DNA of 64,000 nt from JACPUX01 sp964517465. Its GTDB lineage: Bacteria > Pseudomonadota > Gammaproteobacteria > Burkholderiales > Casimicrobiaceae. The number at the start of each line of letters is the position of its first letter. The stretch's first letter is position 1. Shown in pieces: positions 49,038-57,949 of the stretch. The notes beneath the pieces were generated by a model, which was given only the letters and a program-made list of their open reading frames with translations, was not told where the DNA came from and did no database searches. Where the stretch lies: the NCBI GenBank assembly GCA_964517465.1, contig CAZFEK010000018.1:1-64000 (forward strand). The letters run 5' to 3'. Made by a program: the position numbers and the translations under genes.

Positions 49038-50081
49038 TCAGTGGCGCCGGTAGTACTCGCGATATTCTTCCCTGAGCGGCTCTACGTCGTACTGGCAGAA
49101 GCCAAGCCAGCCGCAGGCGACCGCCAATTCGACTCGTTTTCCGGGCTTCTGGGCGCTCCAGAATTCTTCGTGGTCTTCGAAATGCAGCACAGGAAGATCA
49201 GCGCGTTCTGGCTCCAGGCTCAGGTCTTCTTGAAGCACATACACAGCTGGAGTGGTGTCATACCCACTCAGTGGGTTCAATCGCAGGGCGCCGAAATAAA
49301 AAGCAAAGATCAGTGCCGGGACGCTCAACACCGACAGAACGACCGCTTCCTTGCGGCCTTGGCCGGTGCGCCAGGTTTTGGTCAGGGGAACGCTGCAAAG
49401 AACGACCGATAGCAGCCCAAGAAACATCCAGGGCACTCCTTGCGCGTAGCGCCAGCGGTGCTCGGACCATCCGTCACCCAGCAATTCGACCAAGCCATAG
49501 GCCACCAACACGAACCAAGCGATCAGCCAAGGCCGGGTCACGCGATGTTTCATCAGGTCGAACAGTTCGGTTTGTGGCAGCGGCGCGCCGTTGACGTGCT
49601 TCACCCGGCTTTGCGCGACACTGCCGTTTGCCGGCACGAAAGCCGTGCCATAAGCCACGACTTCGACTTGGGTGGCTTCGCCGGCCCGGCTGTTGGAAAT
49701 GCGCGAAGTGGCGTAGCGCACGTTAAAAATCATCGACGCCCCTTGGTCCTTGGCAGCCTGCTTCATGCGCACCACGGCTTGGCGGCGAGCACGCTCCATG
49801 AGGTTTTCGTAGGCGCGATAGTTTCCCCCGACGACCTTGCGCAAGGAGGCCAGCAGCAAGCGAAAATGGTCCGATCCCACCACCGCCGACCCGGTGACCA
49901 GCACCGGGTCCATCGGTTCGTCGACTCGCGCCGGGTAACGGGTGGCGAAGGTCAACACGCGGCGGAGGCGGTCCTCCTCGGAATCGAGCAGCGCGAGATG
50001 CGCCTTTTCGTTGCGACGCCCGCGCCAGTAGCCAATGCTCACCAGGATCAGAAAGATCCCGAATTTGATCATGAACTCCAC
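49038..50081 (-). CDS. Membrane protein with an N-terminal YbjQ/DUF74-type domain
   Basis: A 347-residue protein starting at GTG 50081 (ATG 50072 is an alternative). One N-terminal membrane segment (residues about 4-20) precedes a cytoplasmic domain of about 100 residues that resembles the YbjQ/DUF74 family (GASMIFNVRYATSRISN, VEVVAYGTAFVP). Four or so further membrane helices lie between about 180 and 270. The C-terminal part is soluble and polar. The function is unknown. It follows a separate small DUF74 protein by 15 bases, so the two are likely one unit. Confidence 0.78.
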   Translation of the reverse strand: MEFMIKFGIFLILVSIGYWRGRRNEKAHLALLDSEEDRLRRVLTFATRYPARVDEPMDPVLVTGSAVVGSDHFRLLLASLRKVVGGNYRAYENLMERARRQAVVRMKQAAKDQGASMIFNVRYATSRISNSRAGEATQVEVVAYGTAFVPANGSVAQSRVKHVNGAPLPQTELFDLMKHRVTRPWLIAWFVLVAYGLVELLGDGWSEHRWRYAQGVPWMFLGLLSVVLCSVPLTKTWRTGQGRKEAVVLSVLSVPALIFAFYFGALRLNPLSGYDTTPAVYVLQEDLSLEPERADLPVLHFEDHEEFWSAQKPGKRVELAVACGWLGFCQYDVEPLREEYREYYRRH

Positions 50082-50096
50082 GGTTCTGCCGCTCGC

Positions 50097-50411
50097 CTAT
50101 TCCAGGACCACGGCCGTGCCATAGGCGAGGATCTCCGCTGCCCCCGTGGTAACCGAGGTGGTGGTGTAGCGGATGTTGAGCACCGCGTTGGCACCCAGGC
50201 TTTGCGCGCGTTCCACCATCCGGTCGGTGGCCTGTTGCCGCGCCTCGCCCAGCAGTTCGGTGTAGGCCTTGAGTTCCCCGCCGGCGATGTTCTTGAGGCC
50301 GGCCAGGAAATCCTTGCCGACATGTTTGCTGCGCACGGTGCTGCCTTCGACCACGCCGAGATGCTCGGCGATGCGTCGGCCGGGAATGATTTCGAGATTG
50401 CTGAGCAGCAT
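50097..50411 (-). CDS. YbjQ/DUF74-family protein
   Basis: A 104-residue protein whose length and pattern match the DUF74 family: LEIIPGRRIAEHLGVVEGST at the start, QSLGANAVLNIRYTTTSV and a final EILAYGTAVVLE. The family forms homopentameric rings in solved examples and has been suggested to bind metals, without firm proof. It lies upstream of the larger DUF74-containing membrane protein. Confidence 0.88.
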   Translation of the reverse strand: MLLSNLEIIPGRRIAEHLGVVEGSTVRSKHVGKDFLAGLKNIAGGELKAYTELLGEARQQATDRMVERAQSLGANAVLNIRYTTTSVTTGAAEILAYGTAVVLE

Positions 50412-50791
50412 GGGATCTCCTGCGAATGGGTTGTGCGCGGCGAGGCGACCGCGATCGGGATACGACGCAGCGGAAAACGTGAATTATAATGGACCGGTGC
50501 GCGGGCGGTCCATTGCGAGCGCGATTCCAGGTCAAAACAGTGGCTGCGATTGCAGCGCGAACCATACTCCAAAGCCATTCGCGGCCAAGGCCGCTCCTAC
50601 CCAAGCGCGCCAAGGATTTTGTAGGAGCGGGCTTGCCCGCGATTGCAGCGCCGGCCATAAGCCCACACCCCTTCGCGGCCAAGGCCGCTCCTACCCAATC
50701 GCGCCAAAGATTTTGTAGGAGCGGGCTTGCCCGCGATAGCCGGTTCCGGGCCACCCAAGCGCCCACCCCGGCCACGGCCGGCGATGTTTCT
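50412..50791. other. Gene-free stretch with REP pair
   Basis: About 380 bases between the DUF74 gene start and the stop of the LytTR gene. The first 90 bases probably hold the promoter of the DUF74 pair. The REP pair occupies 50579-50738. No supported gene is seen. Confidence 0.6.
50579..50738. repeat. Pair of REP/BIME elements, 94-bp period
   Basis: Two copies start with GCGGCCAAGGCCGCTCCTAC at 50581 and 50675. Each is followed after about 20 bases by GTAGGAGCGGGCTTGCCCGC, so inverted arms face each other. The core GTAGGAGCGGGCTTGCCCGC is the well-known Pseudomonas-type REP pattern. The linker differs at only two positions (CCAAGCGCGCCAAGG against CCAATCGCGCCAAAG). The same arms occur at the left end of the window. 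Confidence 0.88.
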
Positions 50792-51535
50792 TCAAATTCC
50801 CGGCAATAAGGCGCGAATGCGCTCCATCCCGCTGCGGCTGATGGGCAGGCGCGCGCCTTGGTGCAACACGGCGAAAATGCTGTCTTTCGCGGCGCGCTCC
50901 ACGGCTTTGAGCCGCTTGAGGTTCAGTAGAAAGGAGCGATGGATGCGCACGAAACTCGCCGGATCGAGTTCCCCCTCCACCTCGGATAGGGATTGCGTCT
51001 TGAGCAGCGCGCGCGGGCCGGCGTGGATGTTGATGTAATCGTCCTGCGCTTCGATGTAATCGATATCTTCGACCGCGACGACCTCGACCCGGCCGCGCAC
51101 CGGCACCAGGAGGCGCAGCGCCCTGCGCGCCTCGGCTGCGACTAGCGCATTCACCGCGCCGCTGTCACGCAGATGGGAGGCACGGGCCTTGTCCAGCGCC
51201 TGATCGAAGCGCTGACGGGAAAACGGCTTCAAAAGGTAATCGACCGCGTGGAAATCGAAGGCGCTGAGTGCGAACTCGTCGTGCGCCGTGGTGAAAATTA
51301 CGCCGCCGCGCCGCCCGCTGGCCTCCAGCACTTCGAGCCCATTGAGGCCGGGCATTTGCACGTCGAGGAAGATGAGGTCGGGCTTGAGGGCGGCGATCTG
51401 TTCCACCGCGGTCAAGCCGTTATCGCATTCGCCCAGGATGCGGATGTCTTGTTGCGGGGTGAGGTATTCGCGCAAGAGACTTCGCGCCAGCGCTTCGTCG
51501 TCGACCAGCAAGATGCCCAAGGGTTTCGTGCTCAT
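50792..51535 (-). CDS. LytTR-family response regulator
   Basis: A 247-residue regulator. The receiver domain has DD at 12-13, phosphate-accepting Asp58 (IFLDVQMPG) and KPF. The LytTR DNA-binding domain (about 140-245) shows VVAVEDIDYIEAQDDYINIHA and FVRIHRSFLLNL. LytTR regulators usually control envelope, virulence or competence genes. Its ATG overlaps the kinase stop by four bases (51532-51535). It is the last gene of the unit. Confidence 0.92.
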   Translation of the reverse strand: MSTKPLGILLVDDEALARSLLREYLTPQQDIRILGECDNGLTAVEQIAALKPDLIFLDVQMPGLNGLEVLEASGRRGGVIFTTAHDEFALSAFDFHAVDYLLKPFSRQRFDQALDKARASHLRDSGAVNALVAAEARRALRLLVPVRGRVEVVAVEDIDYIEAQDDYINIHAGPRALLKTQSLSEVEGELDPASFVRIHRSFLLNLKRLKAVERAAKDSIFAVLHQGARLPISRSGMERIRALLPGI

Positions 51536-52596
51536 GTTTCTTCGCCTTCATAAGGCAGCGTCAGTTCCACGCGGAAGTTCTCTGCACTCTCTTTCCAGTT
51601 GATGCGGGCCCGATCTCCATACACGCTTGCCAGGCGCGATTGAATGTTCTTGAGGCCGAGCCCGGTTCCGGCGCTTGGGTTCTTCCGTTCTCCCATCGGA
51701 TTCTCCACCGTGAGGTGCAGCCAACCGGCCCGGGCTGCGGCGCGCAGGTCGATCTTGCCACCCGCGACGCGGTCGCGTATGCCATGTTTGATGGCGTTCT
51801 CGATGAGCGGCTGAAGCAGCAGCGGCGGTATTTGGGCCGCGCGCGCGGTTTTGTCGGCTTCCAAGGTCGTTTGCAGGCGCTCGCCGAAACGCACCTTCTC
51901 TACCGCAAGATAGTCTTCGATCAATCCGAGTTCCTCATCCAGGGCGATGCTCTGTCGCTCGGCGACCGCCAGGGTGCGCCGGAAGAACTGCGCCAGAGCG
52001 ATGGTCATCTCGCGGGCGCCAGCCGGATCAACGGAAGTCAGCGCACTGATCGAATTGAGGCTGTTGAACAGAAAATGCGGGTTGATCTGGCTGCGCAACA
52101 TGCGCAGTTCCGCTTCGCGGGCGTGCAGTTGCGACGCGGTCGCGCGGCGTTCGGCTGTATGCATGGCTTCCATGGTCCGATACAACTCGTGGGCCAGCAT
52201 GGAAAGCAGGGACAAAAAAACGCCGGCCATGAACAAGGCTGCACCCAGCGATCGATCGATCGAAAAGCGGAGCTGCGAAGCGCTGGCCCAGTCGAGCAGG
52301 GTGCTCCAGACGTCGGCCATACCGTGGGTAACGATTCCGAGCGCCAGCGCGCGTCCGGCCGTCCTCAGAACCCCCCAGAGCACCGGGTTTCTGCCGCCTC
52401 GCCATTTGACGCAGAAGGAATATTCGGAGAGCAAGATCATGCCTAAGAACGCGGTGAGCGGCAGACAGAAGGCGAAGGCCGAAACCCAGTCGGCGATCCC
52501 GGCAAACGCCGCGCTGACCGCGAGCATCGACCCCGCGATCAGCAGCAGGCCAAGGTAGGCGAGCAGGCGGCGAAAGTCGGCAAAAAGCGGATGCAT
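51532..52596 (-). CDS. LytS-type sensor histidine kinase
   Basis: A 354-residue kinase with about five membrane helices in residues 8-135, no large extracellular loop, and the His_kinase/HATPase architecture of the LytS/YehU family. The phosphorylated His is in RSQINPHFLFNSLNS. The ATPase domain shows PLLLQPLIENAIKHGI and GLGLKNIQSRL. It pairs with the adjacent LytTR regulator. A gap of 34 bases separates it from the LiaF-like gene upstream. Confidence 0.91.
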   Translation of the reverse strand: MHPLFADFRRLLAYLGLLLIAGSMLAVSAAFAGIADWVSAFAFCLPLTAFLGMILLSEYSFCVKWRGGRNPVLWGVLRTAGRALALGIVTHGMADVWSTLLDWASASQLRFSIDRSLGAALFMAGVFLSLLSMLAHELYRTMEAMHTAERRATASQLHAREAELRMLRSQINPHFLFNSLNSISALTSVDPAGAREMTIALAQFFRRTLAVAERQSIALDEELGLIEDYLAVEKVRFGERLQTTLEADKTARAAQIPPLLLQPLIENAIKHGIRDRVAGGKIDLRAAARAGWLHLTVENPMGERKNPSAGTGLGLKNIQSRLASVYGDRARINWKESAENFRVELTLPYEGEET

Positions 52597-52630
52597 CGTT
52601 CGGGCGTCGCCGAATTCTTGGTGTTGGAGC

Positions 52631-53323
52631 TTAGTTCTTGATTTCCACCCCGCCCATGATGGCGTAGCCTTCGATCAGCAGCCGCTTTTCCGGGTTCATG
52701 GGAGGCAGGGTTTTGTCCTCTATACCGCCCAGGAGCGGCATGCCGTTGAGCACCACAGACCACTCTTGAGGCACTTTGATTTCAATGCCGCCCCAAAAGG
52801 CGAAGACATTGATCCGTGCTTCTCCTTCGAGTTGCGCTTGGCGCAAATCCACTTCCACCGCGCCCATCACGGCGGTGAAATCGGCGCCCCGAAAAACCTC
52901 GCCGGCCAAGCGCTGCTGGTTGCCGCTCATGAAGGCAAAGCCGCTCAAGCGTCCGCCGCTGCCGCTGGCGCCGGAAACGTCTTCCCGTCCTCGCGCCAGA
53001 CCGCGCCACAGCACCAGGGCGCCGATGACGATCAGTATTGCCGGCCACCAGTCGCGCAGCCGGAAGTGAATCACGCCTGCCTGGTGCAAGGTCATTAATG
53101 TTCCGAGCAACACGAAAAGGCCGCCGATGACGTATCCTCTGCGATCCTGCGAAGTGTGCGCTTGGTAGAGCTTTAGCGAACCCGCGGCCACGAACACCAT
53201 GGGCCAGAAAGCGATGATGTCGCGCGTGCTGAAGATGCGCAGATTGTCGAGCAGAAAGAGTGTTCCGATGATCAGTACGAAAGCACCGAGCACGACCTGG
53301 CTGGGGTTGTAGCGTTTGGTCAT
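52631..53323 (-). CDS. LiaF-like membrane protein with C-terminal cell-wall-response domain
   Basis: A 230-residue protein. Three or four membrane helices (LIIGTLFLLDN, IIAFWPMVFVAAGSLKLY, VIGGLFVLLGTLMTL and WWPAILIVIGALVLW) fill residues about 8-110. A beta-rich domain follows with repeated G-x-x-E/D patterns (GAVEVDLRQA, GGIEIKVPQEWSV, MGGVEIKN), similar to the LiaF/VraT-type cell-wall-active antibiotic response domain. The start at 53323 overlaps the preceding stop. A longer reading to 53593 is in a different gene's frame and is rejected. Confidence 0.82.
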   Translation of the reverse strand: MTKRYNPSQVVLGAFVLIIGTLFLLDNLRIFSTRDIIAFWPMVFVAAGSLKLYQAHTSQDRRGYVIGGLFVLLGTLMTLHQAGVIHFRLRDWWPAILIVIGALVLWRGLARGREDVSGASGSGGRLSGFAFMSGNQQRLAGEVFRGADFTAVMGAVEVDLRQAQLEGEARINVFAFWGGIEIKVPQEWSVVLNGMPLLGGIEDKTLPPMNPEKRLLIEGYAIMGGVEIKN

Positions 53324-53697
53324 GTTAGCGATTCCTTGTGTTCCTGGTGGCGTTTCTTGTCCAGACCGTCGACGATCATCGAAACGCCCGCGGCGATCAG
53401 CATGACGGGCCAGGTTTTGGAGAAGGTCCAGCCCCAAAGTTGCTCTATGCACACGTAGATCCAGGCGCCCAGGATCATGCAGAAGAGCCCGTCGGTGAAT
53501 TGCTTGAGGGAGCGTGCGCAGGCGCAGTCGATGAGCCCCATGATCACGAAAATCATCGGCCAATAGGACCAGACCGGCCCGAGCGCGATCCAATCCAGCC
53601 GGTCTGCCAGAAAGATGAGGCCGGCGGCAATCAAGCTGATGCCCCAGAGGATGAATTTTCGCTCGTGGCGGGGCGGGAAATGGATATCGAGACTCAT
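53320..53697 (-). CDS. LiaI-like small membrane protein
   Basis: A 125-residue protein with four membrane helices and short loops (ILWGISLIAAGLIFLAD, WPMIFVIMGLIDCACA, FCMILGAWIYVCIEQLW and TWPVMLIAAGVSMIV). It looks like the LiaI/LiaF N-terminal region family (DUF5668 type). Its stop overlaps the next start by four bases (53320-53323). It is the first gene of the unit leading into the LiaF-like protein and the LytS/LytR pair. Confidence 0.78.
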   Translation of the reverse strand: MSLDIHFPPRHERKFILWGISLIAAGLIFLADRLDWIALGPVWSYWPMIFVIMGLIDCACARSLKQFTDGLFCMILGAWIYVCIEQLWGWTFSKTWPVMLIAAGVSMIVDGLDKKRHQEHKESLT

Positions 53698-53876
53698 CGT
53701 CGGGTTCTCCTGGGTTCGGGGGCGCGGCGCCTTTGCCGCTTGAACATGGAGCGCAGCTTAGCCAGGGTTGGCCGACAAGTCACGCGAGATTCGGCCAATA
53801 GCGCCTTGGTGTCGGCGAATGACGCCGACAAGGCCGGAATCGGGGATAATTGCGCCTTCCCGAGAGAATTCGATCC

Positions 53877-54743
53877 ATGCCTATCCAATGGTTTCCCGGC
53901 CACATGCGTGCCGCGCAAAAGAAAGCGGCGGAGAGCCTCGCGCGTGTCGACTTGGTGATCGAAGTGGTCGATGCGCGCCTGCCGGAGGCGAGCACCAACC
54001 CACTGGTGCATGAACTGCGGCGGTCCCGGCAGCGCCCCTGCCTCAAGGTGCTGAACAAGGCGGACCTGGCGGATCCAAGTGCGACCAAAGCTTGGCTCGA
54101 TGCTTATCGCGCGCAGGGCAACCCGGAGGTGGTGGCCTTGTCTTGCAAAAAGCCCGGCGACGTGGCCAAACTCTTGGGGATCGCGCGCAAGATCGTGCCG
54201 CACCGAAACGATGCGACCAAGCCGCTGCGGTTGATGATTTTGGGCATACCCAATGTCGGGAAATCCACGCTCATCAATGCGCTGGCGAAAAAGCGGATCG
54301 CGGCGGTGGGTGACGAGCCGGCGGTGACCAAGCAACAGCAGCGCGTGGACTTGGCGGGTGACGTCACGATCCTCGACACGCCGGGCTTGATGTGGCCCAA
54401 GATCGAGCACGACGCCGACGGTTTTATGCTCGCGGCGAGCCACGCCATAGGGCGCAACGCGGTGAACGATCTCGAAGTGGCGGAGTTTCTCGGCGCTTTG
54501 CTGCTTAGACGCTACCCTGAACGCTTGGCGCAACGATATGGGGTCGACGGCGCGAAGCTAGACGCGATCGGGCTCATCGAAGCCGTCGCGCGCCGCCGCG
54601 GCGCCATTATGAAAGGACAGGGCGGCGGGCTGGATCTGGAAAAAGCGGCCTTGATTTTGCTGCAGGACTATCGGGACGGGGCTTTGGGGCGAGTCAGCTT
54701 GGAGACGCCGAACTCCCGTGCGGAAATGCTCGCCGCTTCCTAG
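53877..54743 (+). CDS. ylqF: Ribosome-assembly GTPase YlqF/RbgA type
   Basis: A 288-residue circularly permuted GTPase. The start at 53877 gives the family opening MPIQWFPGHMRAAQKKA. The G4 motif NKADLAD precedes G1 (GIPNVGKSTLINALAKK), and G3 is DTPGLMWPK, the order expected in this family. It helps mature the large ribosomal subunit. It is divergent from the Lia-like unit, with 180 bases between starts. Confidence 0.93.
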   Translation: MPIQWFPGHMRAAQKKAAESLARVDLVIEVVDARLPEASTNPLVHELRRSRQRPCLKVLNKADLADPSATKAWLDAYRAQGNPEVVALSCKKPGDVAKLLGIARKIVPHRNDATKPLRLMILGIPNVGKSTLINALAKKRIAAVGDEPAVTKQQQRVDLAGDVTILDTPGLMWPKIEHDADGFMLAASHAIGRNAVNDLEVAEFLGALLLRRYPERLAQRYGVDGAKLDAIGLIEAVARRRGAIMKGQGGGLDLEKAALILLQDYRDGALGRVSLETPNSRAEMLAAS

Positions 54744-55049
54744 CCCAAGCGCCAAATGTCACTTGCTCTGTCGGAGGGGCAGGCCTCATCGTATGCCTTG
54801 CCGGTCGGCCTCCGCGCGCAGAGGGCGATTATCCTAGAAACGGCAGTTGGACGCAGCGCAGAGTGCGTGCCGGCGCAGGCGAGGCAAGGCGCAAACCGGA
54901 GCGAGGTTGAACACCTCGCGAGGATTGGCAACGCCGCATCGCCAAGTCCGGTGTGCGCTATGCGTTGCGAAGCGACGCACCCAGGGCCTGGGCGCCGAAA
55001 ACGATCAATACTCGTTCATCCTCATGCGTTTTCCAATTGCCTAAAGCGG
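54744..55049. other. Gene-free stretch downstream of ylqF
   Basis: About 305 bases between two convergent genes. A dyad-rich G+C-rich region is seen but no clear stem followed by a T-run, no RNA fold I can name, and no supported gene. Short open frames here lack ribosome sites. Confidence 0.5.
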
Positions 55050-56279
55050 TCAACCGCCGTTTCTAGGATCGGAGTAGTGCCAAAGGCCAAAGAGCCCCTT
55101 TCGGATCTCTCGTTTCACCGCCGTTCCTTCACGCAACCATGCGCTGCGGATCTGGCGGCCTGGCAAATCGATCACCGGAAATTCCTGGCCAGTTGAGCTT
55201 GGGACGAGAGCACCGTTCTGCACGACGTACTCAACTGAGTGCGACTCGGCGGTGACTAAGCAATTCAGAGTAACGGTCAGTGGGTGTATCGCCGTCGCGA
55301 TGCCGAAGAACAACAGCACCGCGGCCACCCACCGGTGAGACCACGGAGGCCGATCGGCGCCGGTCGACAAGTAGCCCAGGTAGGCCAAGGCAAGCACGAA
55401 ACCAAGGCCAGCGCATTGCCACGGCGAGAGAAATTCCTCTGTATGCTCATCGGGCAACGCGAGCATGAGCAACAGGGACGCGACGATCAGGCCCAGTCCG
55501 GCAAGCAAGCCGAATTTCACCTTGCCCCAGGCGAAGAGGTCCATTTGCGGAGGAATGGTGCGAATCGAAGGTGGGGAAGCAAATTTGCCGCGTTTGGCGA
55601 AGGCTTCCACTACCGGCAGGCGAGAAAAAAACTCGCGCAGGTGATGCTGGTTTTCCGGAGTTGACCAGATGTGCGCCTCAGAAAGCGTGAAGTGGATGCC
55701 AGGGCGACGCGGGGGGCGCAAGGACTGGCGCGGAGGGCTCCCAGGGACGAACCAGGAAGGTGCTTCGATCGAGCGCGCGGAACCATTGCGCATTCGGAGT
55801 TCCAAGCGCAATTCCGTCGGAACTTGGAGCGGATGCAGGGTGAGCGGCGCAGGCGAACGGATTTCGGCGATGTCGGCGAGCGCAAGCGACCAGTTGCCCT
55901 CGCCTTGCGGACCGATACCGAAAGCGAGTGAACAGCGGTGATGCACATGGGTATCGGTAATCACCAATTGGCGGCGTGCCAGCAGCTGCCAGGCGTCGAT
56001 GGCTTGAAAGATCACGGCGGCCAGTAGCGGAACCAAGGTGAGCGCGCCGAAGCTGCTTTGCATGGCGGCGAGTGCGCCCTCGCCCGGCAGCTTGGGCGCC
56101 AGCAAGAGCAATGTCAGCGCAAGGACGGCGCCAAGCGCAAATATCAGCGGCACCGCGGCGATCACTCTAGCGGCCCTTGGGCTGACGGTATGGAAACGCG
56201 ATGGTCGGTATTCGAACATCGCCGCGTTGGCATCCCGCAGCGGCGACGGTGGCGGCGATTCCCCGTTATCGATGCTCAT
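55050..56279 (-). CDS. Multi-pass membrane protein of unknown function
   Basis: A 409-residue protein. Membrane helices are visible at about 38-60 and 75-95 (LVPLLAAVIFQAIDAWQLL), and again at about 255-275, 288-305 and 315-335. Between them lies a beta-rich soluble domain of about 130 residues (ADIAEIRSPAPLTLHPLQVP). I recognise no family. Its start overlaps the 3' end of the acyl-CoA synthetase gene by 14 bases, so the two are coupled. Confidence 0.72.
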   Translation of the reverse strand: MSIDNGESPPPSPLRDANAAMFEYRPSRFHTVSPRAARVIAAVPLIFALGAVLALTLLLLAPKLPGEGALAAMQSSFGALTLVPLLAAVIFQAIDAWQLLARRQLVITDTHVHHRCSLAFGIGPQGEGNWSLALADIAEIRSPAPLTLHPLQVPTELRLELRMRNGSARSIEAPSWFVPGSPPRQSLRPPRRPGIHFTLSEAHIWSTPENQHHLREFFSRLPVVEAFAKRGKFASPPSIRTIPPQMDLFAWGKVKFGLLAGLGLIVASLLLMLALPDEHTEEFLSPWQCAGLGFVLALAYLGYLSTGADRPPWSHRWVAAVLLFFGIATAIHPLTVTLNCLVTAESHSVEYVVQNGALVPSSTGQEFPVIDLPGRQIRSAWLREGTAVKREIRKGLFGLWHYSDPRNGG

Positions 56280-57921
56280 GTTTCGTTCGTGCCGCTTCCC
56301 TCTCCCGCAAGATCCGCCTTTGCACTTTTCCGGTCGTCGTCATGGGCAGGGCGTCGATGAACTCGATTTCTTTGGGGTATTCGTAGGGCGCCAGAAATCC
56401 GCGCACATGTCGCTGCAAGTCGGCTTCCAGTTCCGGGGAAGGAGCGTAACCGGAGGCCAGCACGATGAAGGCCTTGACCACATTCCCGCGCGTTTCGTCC
56501 GGGCTGGGCACCACCGCGGCATTGGCCACGGCCGGGTGCTTCACCAGGCAATTTTCGATTTCCGAAGGGCCGATGCGGTAGCCGGCGCTTTTGAACACGT
56601 CATCGGAGCGCCCTTGGTACCAGAGGTAACCCTCGGCATCGGCCAGCGCCATGTCGCCGGTGCGGCACCAATCTCCCGCGTACTTCTTGGCCGTGGCTTC
56701 GGGGTTTTTGAAGTAACCGATGAAAAAAACCGGATCGAGCTGTCCATCCGAGCCATAGCGGTTGACCGCGATCTCGCCCGTCTCGCCAGACGCCACCGGT
56801 TCTCCCGCTTCGTCGATCAGCGCAATGTGATGCCCTGGGTATGCCTTGCCCATGGAGCCGGGGTGCGCCGGCCAGAGCGTGTGCGAATTGCCGACGATGT
56901 AGTTCATTTCGGTCTGGCCGAACATTTCGTTGATCGTGACGCCAAGTTCCTTTTGCGCCCATTCGAATACCGTGCTGCCCACGGCCTCGCCGGCACTCAT
57001 GATGCTGCGCAATCGCAAGTCGTAGCGCTCGCGGGGATGCGGCAAAGCCTTCATCATCAGCTTCAAGGCCGTGGGAAACAGAAAGGTGTTGCGCACGGCA
57101 TACTTTTGCAGCAGTTCGAATGCTCTTTCGGCTTCGAAGCGTCCACGATAGCCGAGGATGGGATAACCGAAATATAAAGTGGGCAGCAGGGCATCCATCA
57201 AGCCGCCAGTCCAGGCCCAATCCGCCGGGGACCAGAAGAAGTCCCCGGGCTGCGGAAAGAGATCATGCGAATAGACGAAACCCGGCAGGTTGCCCAGTAT
57301 CGCCTGCTGTGGCATCAAGGCGCCTTTGGGCGGGCCAGTGGTGCCGCTGGTGTAAATCAGCACCGCGGGGTCGGTGGCAAAAGTCGTGGCCGCGTGGTAA
57401 CTCGCGGCAAAGCCCGCGACAAATTCCTCGAAAGGCGTCACCCCGGCGGCGCCCAGGCCCGCGACGCCGATGACCGTGCCAAGCTGCGGCAAACGCGCGC
57501 ACAGGGGCTGGAGATTGGGCCAGGAGGCGGCATCGACCAACGCGACCTTGGCCTCTCCATCGGCCAAGCGGTATTCGAGCGCATCGGGCCCAAAAAGGAA
57601 GGAAAGCGGCAGCGCCACTGCGCCCATTTGATAGCAGGCGATGTGCGCGATCGCGGTTTCTGGGCGCTGCGGCAAAATGATCGCGACCGTGTCGCCGCGC
57701 CGCACGCCAGCCGCGGCCAGGGCATTGGACAGGCGGTTGGCCGACTCCTGCAATTGGTGAAATGTGAATTGCGCGCTTTCGCCCGATTCGTCTTCCCAGT
57801 AGAGCGCCACCCGTTCGGCGTCGTTCGACCAGCGCCGGCAGCAGGCTTCGGCGATGTTGAATTCCCAAGGCACTTCCCAGCGCCAGTCGGCGTGCAATTC
57901 AGCGTAGCGATCAGTGCTCAT
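56266..57921 (-). CDS. AMP-forming acyl-CoA synthetase
   Basis: A 551-residue ligase of the acetyl/medium-chain acyl-CoA synthetase group. The signature YTSGTTGPPKGALM is near residue 190. MFGQTEMNYIVGN and WCRTGDMALADAEGYLW follow, then the catalytic Lys in TTTGKVQRRIL near the C-terminus. The preferred acid cannot be read with confidence. The DWAWTGG and FEWAQKELGVTINEMFGQTE blocks are shared with acetyl-CoA synthetase-like enzymes. It lies in a unit with a coiled-coil protein upstream and the membrane protein downstream. Confidence 0.9.
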   Translation of the reverse strand: MSTDRYAELHADWRWEVPWEFNIAEACCRRWSNDAERVALYWEDESGESAQFTFHQLQESANRLSNALAAAGVRRGDTVAIILPQRPETAIAHIACYQMGAVALPLSFLFGPDALEYRLADGEAKVALVDAASWPNLQPLCARLPQLGTVIGVAGLGAAGVTPFEEFVAGFAASYHAATTFATDPAVLIYTSGTTGPPKGALMPQQAILGNLPGFVYSHDLFPQPGDFFWSPADWAWTGGLMDALLPTLYFGYPILGYRGRFEAERAFELLQKYAVRNTFLFPTALKLMMKALPHPRERYDLRLRSIMSAGEAVGSTVFEWAQKELGVTINEMFGQTEMNYIVGNSHTLWPAHPGSMGKAYPGHHIALIDEAGEPVASGETGEIAVNRYGSDGQLDPVFFIGYFKNPEATAKKYAGDWCRTGDMALADAEGYLWYQGRSDDVFKSAGYRIGPSEIENCLVKHPAVANAAVVPSPDETRGNVVKAFIVLASGYAPSPELEADLQRHVRGFLAPYEYPKEIEFIDALPMTTTGKVQRRILREREAARTKHEHR

Positions 57922-57949
57922 GCTTCATGCTCCTGCGGGTCTCAGGAAC

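Noticed and set aside
53324..53593. N-terminal extension of the LiaF-like protein
   Set aside because: It overlaps the LiaI-like gene in another frame, with no family support. ATG at 53323 gives a normal start.
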